Shown: positions 36,314 to 45,439 of the stretch, in pieces
Layout: every line of letters begins with the position of its first letter
Numbering within the stretch: the first letter of the stretch is position 1
Assembly: GCA_005503165.1 (NCBI GenBank)
Contig: SCNT01000013.1
Span: 1 to 64,000 of the forward strand
From: Sphingomonadaceae bacterium 3R27E2-A
Lineage (GTDB): Bacteria > Pseudomonadota > Alphaproteobacteria > Sphingomonadales > Sphingomonadaceae
Length of the DNA: 64,000 nucleotides
Reading direction: 5' to 3'
Position numbers and translations under genes: made by a program
The notes under the pieces: generated by a model
The model's input: the letters and a program-made list of their open reading frames with translations, nothing else
What the model was told of the DNA's origin: nothing
The model's database searches: none

Positions 36314-37478
36314 TAAGACTCTGACCGTCGCCGAGGCGACCAGACTGGCGCAGGACGGAGGCGCAGCCTTGCAGCGCGGCGATGCCCCCGCGGCCAAGAC
36401 GGCTTTGCAGGCCGTGGCGGAAGCCGGGCTGGCCAATGCGCAGATCTGGATGATGCTCGGCGAAGCCTGCCGCCTGACGGACGATCGCGCCGGACAGGAA
36501 GCCGCGGCCGATGCGATCCTCGATCGAGACGCCCGTGCTTTGCGCGCGATCATATGGAAGGCCGATTGCCGCCGCGCCGCGGGCGATCGGCGAACCGCTG
36601 CGAGTTGGTATATCAACGCGATCCGCCTCGCGGAGACGATGGCCGGGCTGCCGTCCTCGCTGGTCCCGCTGATCGAGGACGCCAAAGTCGCGCGCGCCGA
36701 GCTCGACGCCGAGTTCGGCGCCGCGCTGGAGTCGGGGCTTGCCGAACGCGGCCTGCCGCCGGAGGCGCGCAGCCCCGCCTTTGCGCGCTCGATCGCGATC
36801 GTACGCGGCGACGAGCAGGTCGAAATGGACCTGCAGAAACCGTCGAACTTCTATTTCCCCGGCCTGCCGCAGCGGGCCTTCTATGAACGCGAGCAGTTCG
36901 ACTGGGCGCCGGCGATAGAGGCGGCGACGCCGGCGATCCGCGCCGAGTTGGAAACCGCGCTGACCGACCCCGGGCTGTTCAGGCCTTATCTGACGCACCA
37001 GCCCGGACGCCCGCGCATCGATTTCGACGGCATGCACGACAACCCCCAATGGTCGGCACTGCACCTGATCGACAGCGGGGCACCGATCCCCGAGATGGCG
37101 GCCCGCTTCCCCGCCACACTGGCCGCACTCGAGGCCGCGCCCCTGTGCCGGATTTCGGTGCGCTCGCCCTCGATCATGTTCTCGCTGCTCCAGGCCGGCG
37201 CGCGCATCGCGCCGCATCACGGCATGATCAACGCGCGGCTGATCTGTCACTTGCCGCTGATCGTTCCCGGCGCCGGCGCGCTGCAGGTTGCCGACGAGGC
37301 GCGGCAGTGGGAAGAGGGGAAACTGCTGATCTTCGACGATTCGGTGCAGCATGAGGCCTGGAACGACGCCGACGGCGACCGCATCGTGCTGATCTTCGAC
37401 GTGTGGCGGCCCGAATTGACCGAGGCCGATCGCAAGGGCGTTGCGGCGCTTTTCGAAACGGTCGACGCCTATCGCTAA
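36306..37478 (+). CDS. Aspartyl/asparaginyl beta-hydroxylase-family protein
   Basis: A 390-residue protein. The N-terminal 150 residues look like TPR-style helical repeats (LQRGDAPAAKTALQAVAEAG). The C-terminal domain has the iron-binding pattern of the AspH group, with His in GARIAPHHGMINARLICHLP and in FDDSVQHEAWN, and an Arg in RIVLIFDVWRPEL that would bind 2-oxoglutarate. It would hydroxylate Asp or Asn side chains, but the substrate is unknown. It ends in a TAA that shares bases with the crtZ stop. Confidence 0.88.
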   Translation: MADKTLTVAEATRLAQDGGAALQRGDAPAAKTALQAVAEAGLANAQIWMMLGEACRLTDDRAGQEAAADAILDRDARALRAIIWKADCRRAAGDRRTAASWYINAIRLAETMAGLPSSLVPLIEDAKVARAELDAEFGAALESGLAERGLPPEARSPAFARSIAIVRGDEQVEMDLQKPSNFYFPGLPQRAFYEREQFDWAPAIEAATPAIRAELETALTDPGLFRPYLTHQPGRPRIDFDGMHDNPQWSALHLIDSGAPIPEMAARFPATLAALEAAPLCRISVRSPSIMFSLLQAGARIAPHHGMINARLICHLPLIVPGAGALQVADEARQWEEGKLLIFDDSVQHEAWNDADGDRIVLIFDVWRPELTEADRKGVAALFETVDAYR

Positions 37479-37993
37479 TCGGCGAGCGCGTCGCGCACCA
37501 CGGCGATTCCCGCTTCGCGCTGTGCCTTCAGCTCGGCCTTGAGCCTCGCCGGGTCGCGCGCGAAGACGAAGCCGAAGCTGACCCCGCCCTCCTTGCCGAT
37601 CGTCGCATGGTGGAGCTTGTGCGCCTGCACCAGCCTTTTGGCGTAGCCGCGTCGCGGCACCCAGCGGAAATAGCGCTGGTGGACGAGCCCGTCGTGCACC
37701 AGCGTGTAGATGATGCCGTAGAAGAGCACGCCTAGCCCGATCCACGTCCCCGGCTCCCATGCCGCGCCGTCCATGATCATCGGGCTGCCCAGCGTAAACA
37801 TCGAAATGCTGAGCGCCGCGCCGAAGATCGCGAACAGGTCGTTCTTTTCGAGCAATCTGTCGTGGGGCTCGTGATGATCGCGGTGCCAGGCCCAGCCGAA
37901 GCCGTGCATGATATATTTGTGGCTGCCCCAGGCGACGCCCTCCATTGCCACGACGGTGGCAAAGACGAGAACGATGATGGCGAGCGTCGACAT
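37475..37993 (-). CDS. crtZ: Beta-carotene hydroxylase (CrtZ)
   Basis: A 172-residue membrane di-iron hydroxylase. The histidine boxes are HKYIMH (25-30), HRDHH (37-41), HDGLVHQRYF and HKLHH. It adds hydroxyl groups to the beta rings of carotenoids to give zeaxanthin-type products. No other carotenoid gene is adjacent. The ATG at 37993 is preferred over an upstream GTG. A TATAAT box six bases upstream suggests a leaderless transcript. Confidence 0.96.
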   Translation of the reverse strand: MSTLAIIVLVFATVVAMEGVAWGSHKYIMHGFGWAWHRDHHEPHDRLLEKNDLFAIFGAALSISMFTLGSPMIMDGAAWEPGTWIGLGVLFYGIIYTLVHDGLVHQRYFRWVPRRGYAKRLVQAHKLHHATIGKEGGVSFGFVFARDPARLKAELKAQREAGIAVVRDALAD

Positions 37994-37999
37994 GACGGG

Positions 38000-38005
38000 A
38001 TTATA
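38000..38005 (-). promoter_or_regulatory. -10 box of a likely leaderless crtZ promoter
   Basis: TATAAT on the minus strand lies six bases before the crtZ ATG, so the transcript would begin at or beside the A of the start codon. There is no Shine-Dalgarno between. I see no good -35 box. Confidence 0.5.
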
Positions 38006-38040
38006 CGCTTGTTGTCCGTGCGAGGCCACCATCCGCTTCG

Positions 38041-38109
38041 TCACGCCGGACTTGATCCGGCATCCATTCCCGCGGCCGATGCTGTGGACGCCGGATCAAG
38101 TCCGGGTGA
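38041..38109. repeat. Palindromic intergenic element (GGACTTGATCCGG type)
   Basis: TCACGCCGGACTTGATCCGG and the complement of CCGGATCAAGTCCGGGTGA form arms of about 20 bases with one base difference. The 69-bp element lies upstream of crtZ and leuC. Elements of this sequence type are common between genes in alphaproteobacteria. Confidence 0.75.
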
Positions 38110-38201
38110 CGAGGGGTAGCATGAGACGCCCCGCGACCGAAAATTGCGTTTTTGATCGCCACTCGCTTGCAAAGTTATCCGACGCGCGTAAGTGAACCCG
38201 C

Positions 38202-39632
38202 ATGACCCGGCCTCGCACCCTCTATGAAAAAATCTGGGACGCGCATGTCGTCGAACAGCGCCCCGACGGTACCTGCCTGATCTTCATCGACCGCCACCTC
38301 GTCCATGAAGTCACCAGTCCGCAGGCCTTCGCCGGGCTTCGCGCGAGCGGGCGCACGGTGCGCCGCCCCGACCTGACGCTCGCCGTGCCCGACCATAATG
38401 TGCCGACCACCGCGCGGCTCGACGCGAGCGGCAACAGGCTGCCGATCGCCGACCCCGAAAGCGCCGCGCAGCTCGCCGCGCTCGAAAAGAACGCGCCCGA
38501 ATTCGGCATCCGCTACATCGACGCGGTCGCGCCCGAGCAGGGCATCGTCCACGTCGTCGGGCCCGAACAGGGCTTTTCGCTGCCCGGTACGACGATCGTC
38601 TGCGGCGACAGCCACACCGCCTGCCACGGCGGCATCGGCGCGCTCGCCTTCGGCATCGGAACGAGCGAGGTCGAACATGTGCTCGCGACGCAGACCCTGC
38701 TGCTCCAGCCGTCGAAAACGATGGAAGTGCGCGTCGAGGGCGAGGTCGGCCCCGGGGTCAGCGCCAAGGACATCATCCTCCACATCACCGGCACGATCGG
38801 CGCCGCGGGCGGCACCGGCCATGTCATCGAATATACCGGCAGCGCGATCCGCGCGCTGAGCATCGAGGGGCGGCTGACGATCAGCAACATGGCGATCGAG
38901 GGCGGCGCGCGCGCGGGCCTGATCGCGCCCGACGAGACGACCTTCGCCTATCTGAAAGGCCGTCCCTATGCGCCCAAGGGCGCCGACTGGGACGCGGCGG
39001 TGGCTTATTGGGAGAGCCTCGCGACCGATCCGGGCGCGACCTACGACAAGGTCGTGATCATCGACGCCGCCGATATCGCGCCGAGCGTCACCTGGGGCAC
39101 CAGCCCCGAGGATGTCGTGCCGATCACCGGAGTCGTCCCCGATCCCGCGAGCTTCGCCGATCCCTCGAAGCAGGTCGCGGCGGCCAAGTCGCTCGCCTAT
39201 ATGGGCCTCGAACCTGGGACGCGGATGCAGGACGTGCCGGTCGAGAATATCTTCATCGGCAGCTGCACCAACAGCCGCATCGAGGACATGCGCGCCGCCG
39301 CCGCGGTGATCAAGGGCCGCAAGAAGGCCGCCAACGTCAAATGGGCGATCGTCGTCCCCGGCTCGGGGCTGGTGAAGGCGCAGGCGGAGGCCGAGGGGCT
39401 CGACCGCATCTTCACCGACGCCGGCCTCGAATGGCGCGAGCCCGGCTGCTCGGCCTGCCTCGCGATGAACCCGGATAAAGTGCCCGCAGGCGAACGCTGC
39501 GCCTCGACGAGTAACCGCAACTTCGTCGGCCGCCAGGGACCGGGCAGCCGCACCCACCTCGTAAGCCCCGCGATGGCGGCGGCGGCGGCGGTGACCGGCA
39601 GGCTGACCGACGTGCGGGAGTTGATGGCATGA
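38202..39632 (+). CDS. leuC: 3-isopropylmalate dehydratase large subunit
   Basis: A 476-residue aconitase-family enzyme for the isomerisation of 2- to 3-isopropylmalate in leucine synthesis. The [4Fe-4S] Cys are in [25 protein letters not shown] and [13 protein letters not shown]. Length is typical. The gene overlaps leuD by 4 bases. The ribosome-binding site is weak (GTAAGTGAA). Confidence 0.98.
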   Translation: MTRPRTLYEKIWDAHVVEQRPDGTCLIFIDRHLVHEVTSPQAFAGLRASGRTVRRPDLTLAVPDHNVPTTARLDASGNRLPIADPESAAQLAALEKNAPEFGIRYIDAVAPEQGIVHVVGPEQGFSLPGTTIVCGDSHTACHGGIGALAFGIGTSEVEHVLATQTLLLQPSKTMEVRVEGEVGPGVSAKDIILHITGTIGAAGGTGHVIEYTGSAIRALSIEGRLTISNMAIEGGARAGLIAPDETTFAYLKGRPYAPKGADWDAAVAYWESLATDPGATYDKVVIIDAADIAPSVTWGTSPEDVVPITGVVPDPASFADPSKQVAAAKSLAYMGLEPGTRMQDVPVENIFIGSCTNSRIEDMRAAAAVIKGRKKAANVKWAIVVPGSGLVKAQAEAEGLDRIFTDAGLEWREPGCSACLAMNPDKVPAGERCASTSNRNFVGRQGPGSRTHLVSPAMAAAAAVTGRLTDVRELMA

Positions 39633-40219
39633 CCCCGCTGAACCTAATCGATGGCCGTGCGATCCCGTTCGGGCTCAAGAATGTCGACACCGACGTCATC
39701 ATCCCCGCGCACTGGCTGAAGACCACGACGCGCGAGGGCATGGGCCGCGGCGCGTTCGAGGCGATCCGCAAGGACCCGGACAATATCTTCGATAGCGCCG
39801 AATATAAGGGCGCGCCGATCCTGATCGCGGGCGACAATTTCGGCTGCGGGTCGAGCCGCGAGCATGCGGCCTGGGCGCTCGGCGACCTCGGCATCCGCGT
39901 CGTCATCGCGCCCAGCTATTCGGACATCTTCTCGGGCAATGCGGTCAAGAACGGCATCCTGCCCGTCGTGCTGCCGCAGGCGGCGATCGACCGCTTGATG
40001 GAGGTCGCACAGACCGACCCGATCCATGTCGACCTCGAAAACCAGACGGTCACGACGATGTTCCAGGATCGCTTCACCTTCGAAATCGACCCGTTCCGCA
40101 AGATGTGTCTGCTCGAAGGACTCGACGAGATTTCGCTCACCGAGAAAAGCGCCGCCGCGATCGGTGCCTATGAACAGAAACTGGCGCAGGACCGGCCCTG
40201 GCTGCAACCTTCGCTATAG
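39629..40219 (+). CDS. leuD: 3-isopropylmalate dehydratase small subunit
   Basis: A 196-residue swivel-domain subunit. [19 protein letters not shown] is the substrate-binding loop. It pairs with LeuC, whose gene it overlaps by 4 bases (ATGA). Confidence 0.98.
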   Translation: MTPLNLIDGRAIPFGLKNVDTDVIIPAHWLKTTTREGMGRGAFEAIRKDPDNIFDSAEYKGAPILIAGDNFGCGSSREHAAWALGDLGIRVVIAPSYSDIFSGNAVKNGILPVVLPQAAIDRLMEVAQTDPIHVDLENQTVTTMFQDRFTFEIDPFRKMCLLEGLDEISLTEKSAAAIGAYEQKLAQDRPWLQPSL

Positions 40220-40237
40220 ACCCCGTGTGAGGAGAAG

Positions 40238-41236
40238 ATGATGAAGGCTCTCTTGTCGACCGCCACCGGCGGCCCCGAAACGCTGACGCTCGGCGAATTG
40301 CCGCGCCCGACCGCGGGGGCCGGGCAGATCGTGATCGACGTGAAGGCCTGCGCGGTCAATTTTCCCGACGTGCTGATCATCGAGGATAAATATCAGTTCA
40401 AGCCCGAGCGTCCCTTTGCGCCGGGAGGCGAGGTCGCGGGCTTGGTCGCCGAGGTCGGCGAGGGCGTGACCGGCTTCAAGGTCGGCGACCGCGTCATCGC
40501 GGGCTGCGGCAACGGCGGCATGGCCGAAGCGATCGCGGTGTCGGTGCATAATGTCTATCACCTGCCCGAAGGTCATGACTTCGCCGCGGGCGCCTCGCTG
40601 TTGATGACCTATGGCACCAGCATCCACGCGCTGGTCGATCGCGGGCATATCAAGGAGGGTGATACGCTGCTCGTCCTCGGCGCTTCCGGCGGTGTCGGCA
40701 TCGCCGCGGTCGAGCTGGGCAAGGCGTTCGGCGCGCGCGTTGTCGCGGGCGTGTCGAGCGAGGAGAAGGGCGAGGTCGCGCGTCAGGCGGGTGCCGACGA
40801 AGTCGTCGTCTATGGCCGCCAGCCGTTCGACAAGGACCAGTCGAAGTTACTTGCCAACAAGTTCAAGGAGGCCGTCGGTCCGAACGGCGCCAACGTTATC
40901 TACGACGCGGTCGGCGGCGATTATGCCGAACCCGCGCTGCGTTCGATCGCCTGGGAGGGCCGCTACCTCGTCGTCGGCTTCCCCGCAGGCATCCCGCGAC
41001 TGCCGCTGAACCTGACCCTGCTCAAGAGCTGCGACGTCGCGGGGGTCTTCTGGGGCGCCTTCGTCGCGCGCGAGCCGCAGCGCAACCGCGCCAATATCGC
41101 GCGCCTGTTCCAGCTGTGGGAGCAGGGCAAGATCAGCCCGCGCGTGACCGAAAGCTTTGCGCTCGCCGACGGCGGCAAGGCGATCGCCAAGCTCGGCGAC
41201 CGCAGCGCGGTGGGCAAGCTGGTGATCACCATCTGA
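40238..41236 (+). CDS. NADPH:quinone oxidoreductase-type MDR protein
   Basis: A 332-residue medium-chain dehydrogenase/reductase of the quinone reductase class. The Rossmann motif is LGASGGVGIAAVELGKAFG. N-terminal Cys/His zinc ligands of alcohol dehydrogenases are absent, as expected for quinone or enoyl reductases. GAGGAGAA precedes the ATG. The gene follows leuD by 18 bases and is followed by the DUF167 gene at its stop codon. Confidence 0.92.
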   Translation: MMKALLSTATGGPETLTLGELPRPTAGAGQIVIDVKACAVNFPDVLIIEDKYQFKPERPFAPGGEVAGLVAEVGEGVTGFKVGDRVIAGCGNGGMAEAIAVSVHNVYHLPEGHDFAAGASLLMTYGTSIHALVDRGHIKEGDTLLVLGASGGVGIAAVELGKAFGARVVAGVSSEEKGEVARQAGADEVVVYGRQPFDKDQSKLLANKFKEAVGPNGANVIYDAVGGDYAEPALRSIAWEGRYLVVGFPAGIPRLPLNLTLLKSCDVAGVFWGAFVAREPQRNRANIARLFQLWEQGKISPRVTESFALADGGKAIAKLGDRSAVGKLVITI

Positions 41237-41514
41237 AATACCGTCCTGATCCCGCACTGACGGCGGCGCTGCAAGCGCTCGCGGCGCCCGCCGGGCGGAT
41301 CGAGGTGCGCGTAACGCCGGGCGCGCGCAACGAGGCGGTGGCGATCGAGGGCGAGACCGTGTCGGTGCGCGTGGCCGCTCCACCCGCCGATGGCGCGGCG
41401 AACGAGGCCGTGCTGCGGCTGCTTGCCGCCGCGCTCGATCGGCCGCGCCGCGACCTGACACTGCTCCGCGGCGCGAACGCGCGCATCAAGCTCATCGCGA
41501 TTGCGACGAGTTGA
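41233..41514 (+). CDS. DUF167 (YggU-like) protein with a non-standard start
   Basis: The DUF167 pattern is clear (RIEVRVTPGARNEAVAIEG, APPADGAANEAVLRLLAAAL). There is no ATG, GTG or TTG near the expected N-terminus. The only suitable codon is CTG at 41233, overlapping the quinone reductase TGA as CTGA, which gives 93 residues starting LKYRPDPALTAAL. A GTG at 41116 within the preceding gene would give 132 residues with an Arg-rich extension. The CTG start with translational coupling is my preference but is uncertain. Confidence 0.75.
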   Translation: MKYRPDPALTAALQALAAPAGRIEVRVTPGARNEAVAIEGETVSVRVAAPPADGAANEAVLRLLAAALDRPRRDLTLLRGANARIKLIAIATS

Positions 41515-41603
41515 GCCGCCGCCGAGGCGGCAATTAACCCTTTGTCAGGGGCTGGCCTCTATCGTGGAAGGCCTGAAATTGCCGTTTTGCGCAGGGTAGG
41601 AAC

Positions 41604-41894
41604 ATGGCAACTCGCCGACCGACGGGTGACGAACAGAGCGCGAGCCTCGCGAATATTTCGCGTACCCGCCGCGCGCAGCTCGTCGCCGAATTCGAAGGCG
41701 ACCTGGGCATCGACTACAAGGCGCGGGCGCGCGCAGCGTACGAGGCGAAGCGCTGGCAGGTCATCAAGACGATCATCGTCTGGACGATCGCGCTGATGTT
41801 CTTCGCCATCGCCTGCCAGAAATTGTGGGTGCTAGGCCAGAATGTCGACGAGCCCTTTTCGGACCTCAACCCGATCAGCGGGTGGTTGGAGTAA
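41604..41894 (+). CDS. Small single-helix membrane protein
   Basis: A 96-residue protein. The N-terminal half is charged and helical (RRAQLVAEFEGDLGIDYKAR), then one transmembrane helix (TIIVWTIALMFFAIACQKL). A GTAGGAAC site precedes the ATG. Unknown function. It converges on the sdh operon. Confidence 0.7.
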   Translation: MATRRPTGDEQSASLANISRTRRAQLVAEFEGDLGIDYKARARAAYEAKRWQVIKTIIVWTIALMFFAIACQKLWVLGQNVDEPFSDLNPISGWLE

Positions 41895-41900
41895 GGCCGC

Positions 41901-42251
41901 TCAGCCGTACATCGGCGGATCGGCGCGCGAGCGCAGATATTTCCCGAACAGATAGCCGGCAAAGAAGGCGGCGGTGTAAACGGCCGCCGTCATCGCCGCG
42001 AGCAGCAGGATTTCGGGCCAGCTGGTGGGCAGGAACAAGGGGATCTGCGTCAGCATCGCCCAGCCGACGAGCCAACCTCCGACGCGCAGCCCGGTAAGCA
42101 GCTGAATCGGCCCGATCTGCACCCCCAGCGCGATCACCGCCATTGCCAGAAACGCGCGGACGTCGATCCGTTGGCTCATTCGGCCCACCGCAAAGAATAC
42201 GATGATCGGGACGACCATCAGGATCGACGCCGTCGCGTCAACCGGCTGCAT
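41901..42251 (-). CDS. Membrane protein of unknown function at the end of the sdh operon
   Basis: A 116-residue protein with three or four hydrophobic segments (ATASILMVVPIIVFFAVGRM, AFLAMAVIALGVQIGPIQLL, ILLLAAMTAAVYTAAFFAGY). The ATG overlaps the sdhA stop by one base (TGATG), so it is coupled to sdhA. Position in an sdh operon suggests a link to respiratory complex II, but the sequence does not resemble SdhC, SdhD or SdhE. I do not recognise a family. Confidence 0.75.
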   Translation of the reverse strand: MQPVDATASILMVVPIIVFFAVGRMSQRIDVRAFLAMAVIALGVQIGPIQLLTGLRVGGWLVGWAMLTQIPLFLPTSWPEILLLAAMTAAVYTAAFFAGYLFGKYLRSRADPPMYG

Positions 42252-44053
42252 CAGTAAACGCGCGCCTTCGGCTTGATATATTCCGCGTCGTCCGAGAGCG
42301 TATATTCGTGGACCGGGCGGTAATCGAGGCGGACGCCGCCGCCCTTGCCGCCCCATCCGTCGAACCAGCTGATGCTGTGCTTCATCCAGTTCGCGTCGTC
42401 GCGGTTCGGAAAGTCCTCGTGCGCGTGAGCGCCGCGGCTTTCCTTGCGGTTGAACGCCGAATGCATCGTCACCGTCGCCTGGCTGATGAGGTTGTCGAGC
42501 TCGAGTGTTTCGACGAGGTCGGTGTTCCAGATCAGGCTGCGGTCGGTGACGCCGACGTCGTTCATCCGCTGATAGGTCTTGGCGAGCTTTTCCTTGCCCT
42601 CGGCCATCAGCTCGTCGGTGCGGAACACCGCGGCGTGCGCCGACATCGCTCGCTGCATCTCGTCGCGGATCACCGCGGTCGGCGAGCCGCCCCTGGCGTT
42701 GCGGAAATGGTCGAGGCGGCCGAGCGCCAGGTCGGCGCTGTCCTTGGGCAGCGCAGGCTGCGCAGCGCCGGGCTTGACGATATCGCGCAGGCGATGCCCC
42801 GTCGCGCGGCCGAACACCACGAGGTCGATCAGGCTGTTCGAGCCGAGGCGGTTCGCACCGTGCACCGAGACGCAGGCCGCCTCGCCGACCGCGAACAGGC
42901 CGGGGACGACGGTGTCGGGATTGCCGTCCTTCAGCGTCACGACCTCGCCATGATAATTACAGGGAATGCCGCCCATATTGTAATGGACGGTGGGCACCAC
43001 GGGCAGCGGCTGCCGCGTCAGGTCCACCCCTGCGAACACCTTGCCGCTTTCGGTGATGCCGGGCAGGCGCTCGGCGAGCACGCTTTCCTCGATATGGTCG
43101 AGGTGCAGGTAGATATGGTCCTTGTGCGGCCCGACGCCGCGACCCTCGCGGATTTCGAGCGCCATCGAGCGCGACACCACGTCGCGCGACGCGAGATCCT
43201 TCGCCGACGGGGCGTAGCGTTCCATGAACCGCTCGCCCTCGGAGTTGGTGAGGTAGCCGCCCTCGCCGCGCGCGCCTTCGGTAATGAGCACGCCCGCGCC
43301 ATAGATGCCGGTTGGGTGGAACTGGACGAATTCCATGTCCTGCAGCGGCAGGCCGGCGCGCAGCACCATGCCGCCGCCGTCGCCGGTGCAGGTGTGCGCC
43401 GAGGTCGCGGTGAAATAGGCGCGGCCATAGCCGCCGGTCGCCAGCACGACCGCCTGCGAACGGAAACGGTGGATGCTGCCGTCTTCCATGCACAGCGCGA
43501 TCACGCCGCGGCACGCGCCGTTCTCCATGATCAGGTCGAGCGCGAAATATTCGATGAAGAAGTCCGCGTCATACTTCAGGCTCTGCTGGTAGAGCGCGTG
43601 GAGCATCGCATGGCCGGTGCGGTCGGCCGCGGCGCAGGTGCGCTGCACCGGCGGACCCTCGCCCATATTCTGCATATGGCCGCCGAACGGGCGCTGGTAG
43701 ATCGTGCCGTCCTGGTTGCGGCTGAACGGCACGCCGGCGTGCTCGAGTTCGTAGACCGCGGCGGGCGCCTCGCGCACCATATATTCGATCGCATCCTGGT
43801 CGCCGAGCCAGTCGGAGCCCTTGACCGTGTCGTACATGTGCCACTGCCAATGGTCGGGCGAATTATTGCCGAGGCTGGCGGCGATGCCGCCCTGCGCCGC
43901 GACGGTGTGGCTGCGCGTCGGGAACACCTTGGTGATGCAGGCGGTCTTGAGGCCGGCTTCGGCGCTGCCCATCGTGGCGCGCAGCCCCGATCCGCCGGCG
44001 CCGACGACGACGGTGTCATAGACATGGTCGATGATCTTGTACGCGTCGGTCAT
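42251..44053 (-). CDS. sdhA: Succinate dehydrogenase flavoprotein subunit
   Basis: A 600-residue FAD-binding subunit of respiratory complex II. The N-terminal Rossmann motif is [19 protein letters not shown]. The covalent FAD His is in [16 protein letters not shown]. The active-site part includes [20 protein letters not shown] and the Arg/His in the capping domain. It starts one base after the sdhD stop. Confidence 0.98.
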   Translation of the reverse strand: MTDAYKIIDHVYDTVVVGAGGSGLRATMGSAEAGLKTACITKVFPTRSHTVAAQGGIAASLGNNSPDHWQWHMYDTVKGSDWLGDQDAIEYMVREAPAAVYELEHAGVPFSRNQDGTIYQRPFGGHMQNMGEGPPVQRTCAAADRTGHAMLHALYQQSLKYDADFFIEYFALDLIMENGACRGVIALCMEDGSIHRFRSQAVVLATGGYGRAYFTATSAHTCTGDGGGMVLRAGLPLQDMEFVQFHPTGIYGAGVLITEGARGEGGYLTNSEGERFMERYAPSAKDLASRDVVSRSMALEIREGRGVGPHKDHIYLHLDHIEESVLAERLPGITESGKVFAGVDLTRQPLPVVPTVHYNMGGIPCNYHGEVVTLKDGNPDTVVPGLFAVGEAACVSVHGANRLGSNSLIDLVVFGRATGHRLRDIVKPGAAQPALPKDSADLALGRLDHFRNARGGSPTAVIRDEMQRAMSAHAAVFRTDELMAEGKEKLAKTYQRMNDVGVTDRSLIWNTDLVETLELDNLISQATVTMHSAFNRKESRGAHAHEDFPNRDDANWMKHSISWFDGWGGKGGGVRLDYRPVHEYTLSDDAEYIKPKARVY

Positions 44054-44054
44054 G

Positions 44055-44459
44055 TCACATCCCCCCCGGGCCGGGCACCACGGGCGCCAATGCGATGCGG
44101 ACGATGGTGAAGATCCCGAAGGCCGCGCCGCCGATCGCGTAGAAATTCAGAGCGACGAGCGCGAGCAGCCGCGTCGCCTCGCCATGGACATAGTCCTCGA
44201 TCAGCACCTGGAGCCCGAGGCGCAGGTGCCAGAAGACGCTGACGACGAGCATGATCAGCGCGAAGGCGACCAGCGGGTCGGCCGCCCAGCGCGCGACCTC
44301 GCGATGATCGCCGAGCGGCAGGCGGAGCAGCGAGGCGACAAGGAAGCCGACGAGCAGCAGGTTGCCGAGCGCCGAGAGCCGCTGTTGCAGCCAGTGGTGC
44401 GAACCATGCTGCGCCGAGCCGAGCCCGCGGACCTTGCCGAGGTGCGTGCCGTTACCCAT
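44055..44459 (-). CDS. sdhD: Succinate dehydrogenase membrane anchor subunit
   Basis: A 134-residue protein with three transmembrane helices ([55 protein letters not shown]). The segment [16 protein letters not shown] is characteristic of SdhD, and its His is the probable heme b ligand region. The start overlaps sdhC by 8 bases. Confidence 0.92.
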   Translation of the reverse strand: MGNGTHLGKVRGLGSAQHGSHHWLQQRLSALGNLLLVGFLVASLLRLPLGDHREVARWAADPLVAFALIMLVVSVFWHLRLGLQVLIEDYVHGEATRLLALVALNFYAIGGAAFGIFTIVRIALAPVVPGPGGM

Positions 44460-44901
44460 TGAGGTTCCCCCACAGGATGAAGAGCCAGGTCGCGGCGGTG
44501 GCGAACAGCCCGGCGGCGATGACGACCGCCGACCAGAGCTTGTTGGTCTTGAGCTCATAGCCCGCGCCCGCGTCGAGCACGAAGTGGCGAAGGCCCGAGA
44601 AGAGATGCTGGAAAAAGGCCCAGGTCAGCCCGACCAGCACGACCTTGCCCAGGATGTTGGTCACCTGGTGGACCAGCGTGATTTCCGGGCTGGGGTCCTT
44701 CCACACGATCGCCACGAAGGCCGCATAGGCCTCGGGTCCCGCGGCGATGGCATAGAGCCACCAGAGGAACATGCTGGCGCCGACGATCGCGAGACCGTCG
44801 CCGCTGATGCGGTGGAGGATCGAGACCGTCATCGCCGGTCCCCACTTATACACCTGTAAATGCGGCGAGCGCGGTCGCCCGCTCGTTTCCTTGCCAGCCA
44901 T
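44452..44901 (-). CDS. sdhC: Succinate dehydrogenase cytochrome b556 subunit
   Basis: A 149-residue protein with three transmembrane helices. RPRSPHLQVYKWGPAMTVSI and LHRISGDGLAIVG are the SdhC signatures, and HLFSGLRHFVLDAG contains the heme-ligand His. The start at MAGKETSGRP is preferred over a long upstream extension. It is the first gene of sdhC-sdhD-sdhA. Confidence 0.95.
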   Translation of the reverse strand: MAGKETSGRPRSPHLQVYKWGPAMTVSILHRISGDGLAIVGASMFLWWLYAIAAGPEAYAAFVAIVWKDPSPEITLVHQVTNILGKVVLVGLTWAFFQHLFSGLRHFVLDAGAGYELKTNKLWSAVVIAAGLFATAATWLFILWGNLNG

Positions 44902-45023
44902 ATCAGCCCCGCTTTTCTGACTCTGATGGTCGATGGGGCCGGTTAAGCCTTCCGCGCGGGATATGCAAATGCTTAGGATGGTCAGGGTGCAATTTTGGGG
45001 AGTGGGATCGGCGGCCCTTCTTG

Positions 45024-45166
45024 ATCCTCCCTGCGGCGAAGCCGTGGGGAGGGGGACCACCCGAAGGGTGGTGGAGGGGCCGATGACCCGAACCTCTGCT
45101 TAGGCAGCCGCCCCTCCACCATGCTTCGCATGGTCCCCCTCCCCATCGCTACGCGACAAGGAGGAT
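45024..45166. repeat. Inverted-repeat element (ATCCTCCCTG type), full copy
   Basis: The left arm ATCCTCCCTGCGGCGAAGCC and the right arm ending ACAAGGAGGAT pair as the ends of a 143-bp unit. Internal parts GACCACCCGAAGGGTGG and GGTGGAGGGGC pair with CCCCTCCACC. Related copies are at 57348-57482, 63447-63564 and, in half, 28915-28958. It lies between sdhC and the small protein gene. Confidence 0.75.
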
Positions 45167-45175
45167 TATTGTCGC

Positions 45176-45418
45176 CTACTTGATCTTTCCGCGGTTCGCG
45201 TAGAGCAAAGCCGCCAGAACCGCGGCCGAGCCGATGCCGATGCCCGCGGCCGCGGCGGTTTTCCAGCCGATCTTCTTGCCGCCCGCAACGCCCTTGTCGG
45301 CGGCTTCGGTCGCCTCAGCGGCTTCCTTCTGCGCCTGGAGTTCGCGCGCGGCGCGCAGCACTTCGTTTTCGGTCTCTTCGCCGGTGCCGGTGTCCGGGAG
45401 GTCTTCCTGGGGAGTCAT
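45176..45418 (-). CDS. Small protein with C-terminal transmembrane helix
   Basis: An 80-residue protein. The N-terminal 45 residues are acidic and probably a coiled coil (NEVLRAARELQAQKEAAEAT). The C-terminal helix (TAAAAGIGIGSAAVLAALLY) would anchor it, with a short basic end. It lies 21 bases after ald in the same direction. Unknown function. Confidence 0.7.
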   Translation of the reverse strand: MTPQEDLPDTGTGEETENEVLRAARELQAQKEAAEATEAADKGVAGGKKIGWKTAAAAGIGIGSAAVLAALLYANRGKIK

Positions 45419-45439
45419 GTCCGTCTCAAGTCCTTGTTA

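Noticed and set aside
42308-44110. A 600-codon open frame antisense to sdhA
   Set aside because: High-GC genes often leave an open antisense frame. SdhA motifs are unmistakable on the minus strand and the antisense peptide is Arg/Ala-rich without motifs.
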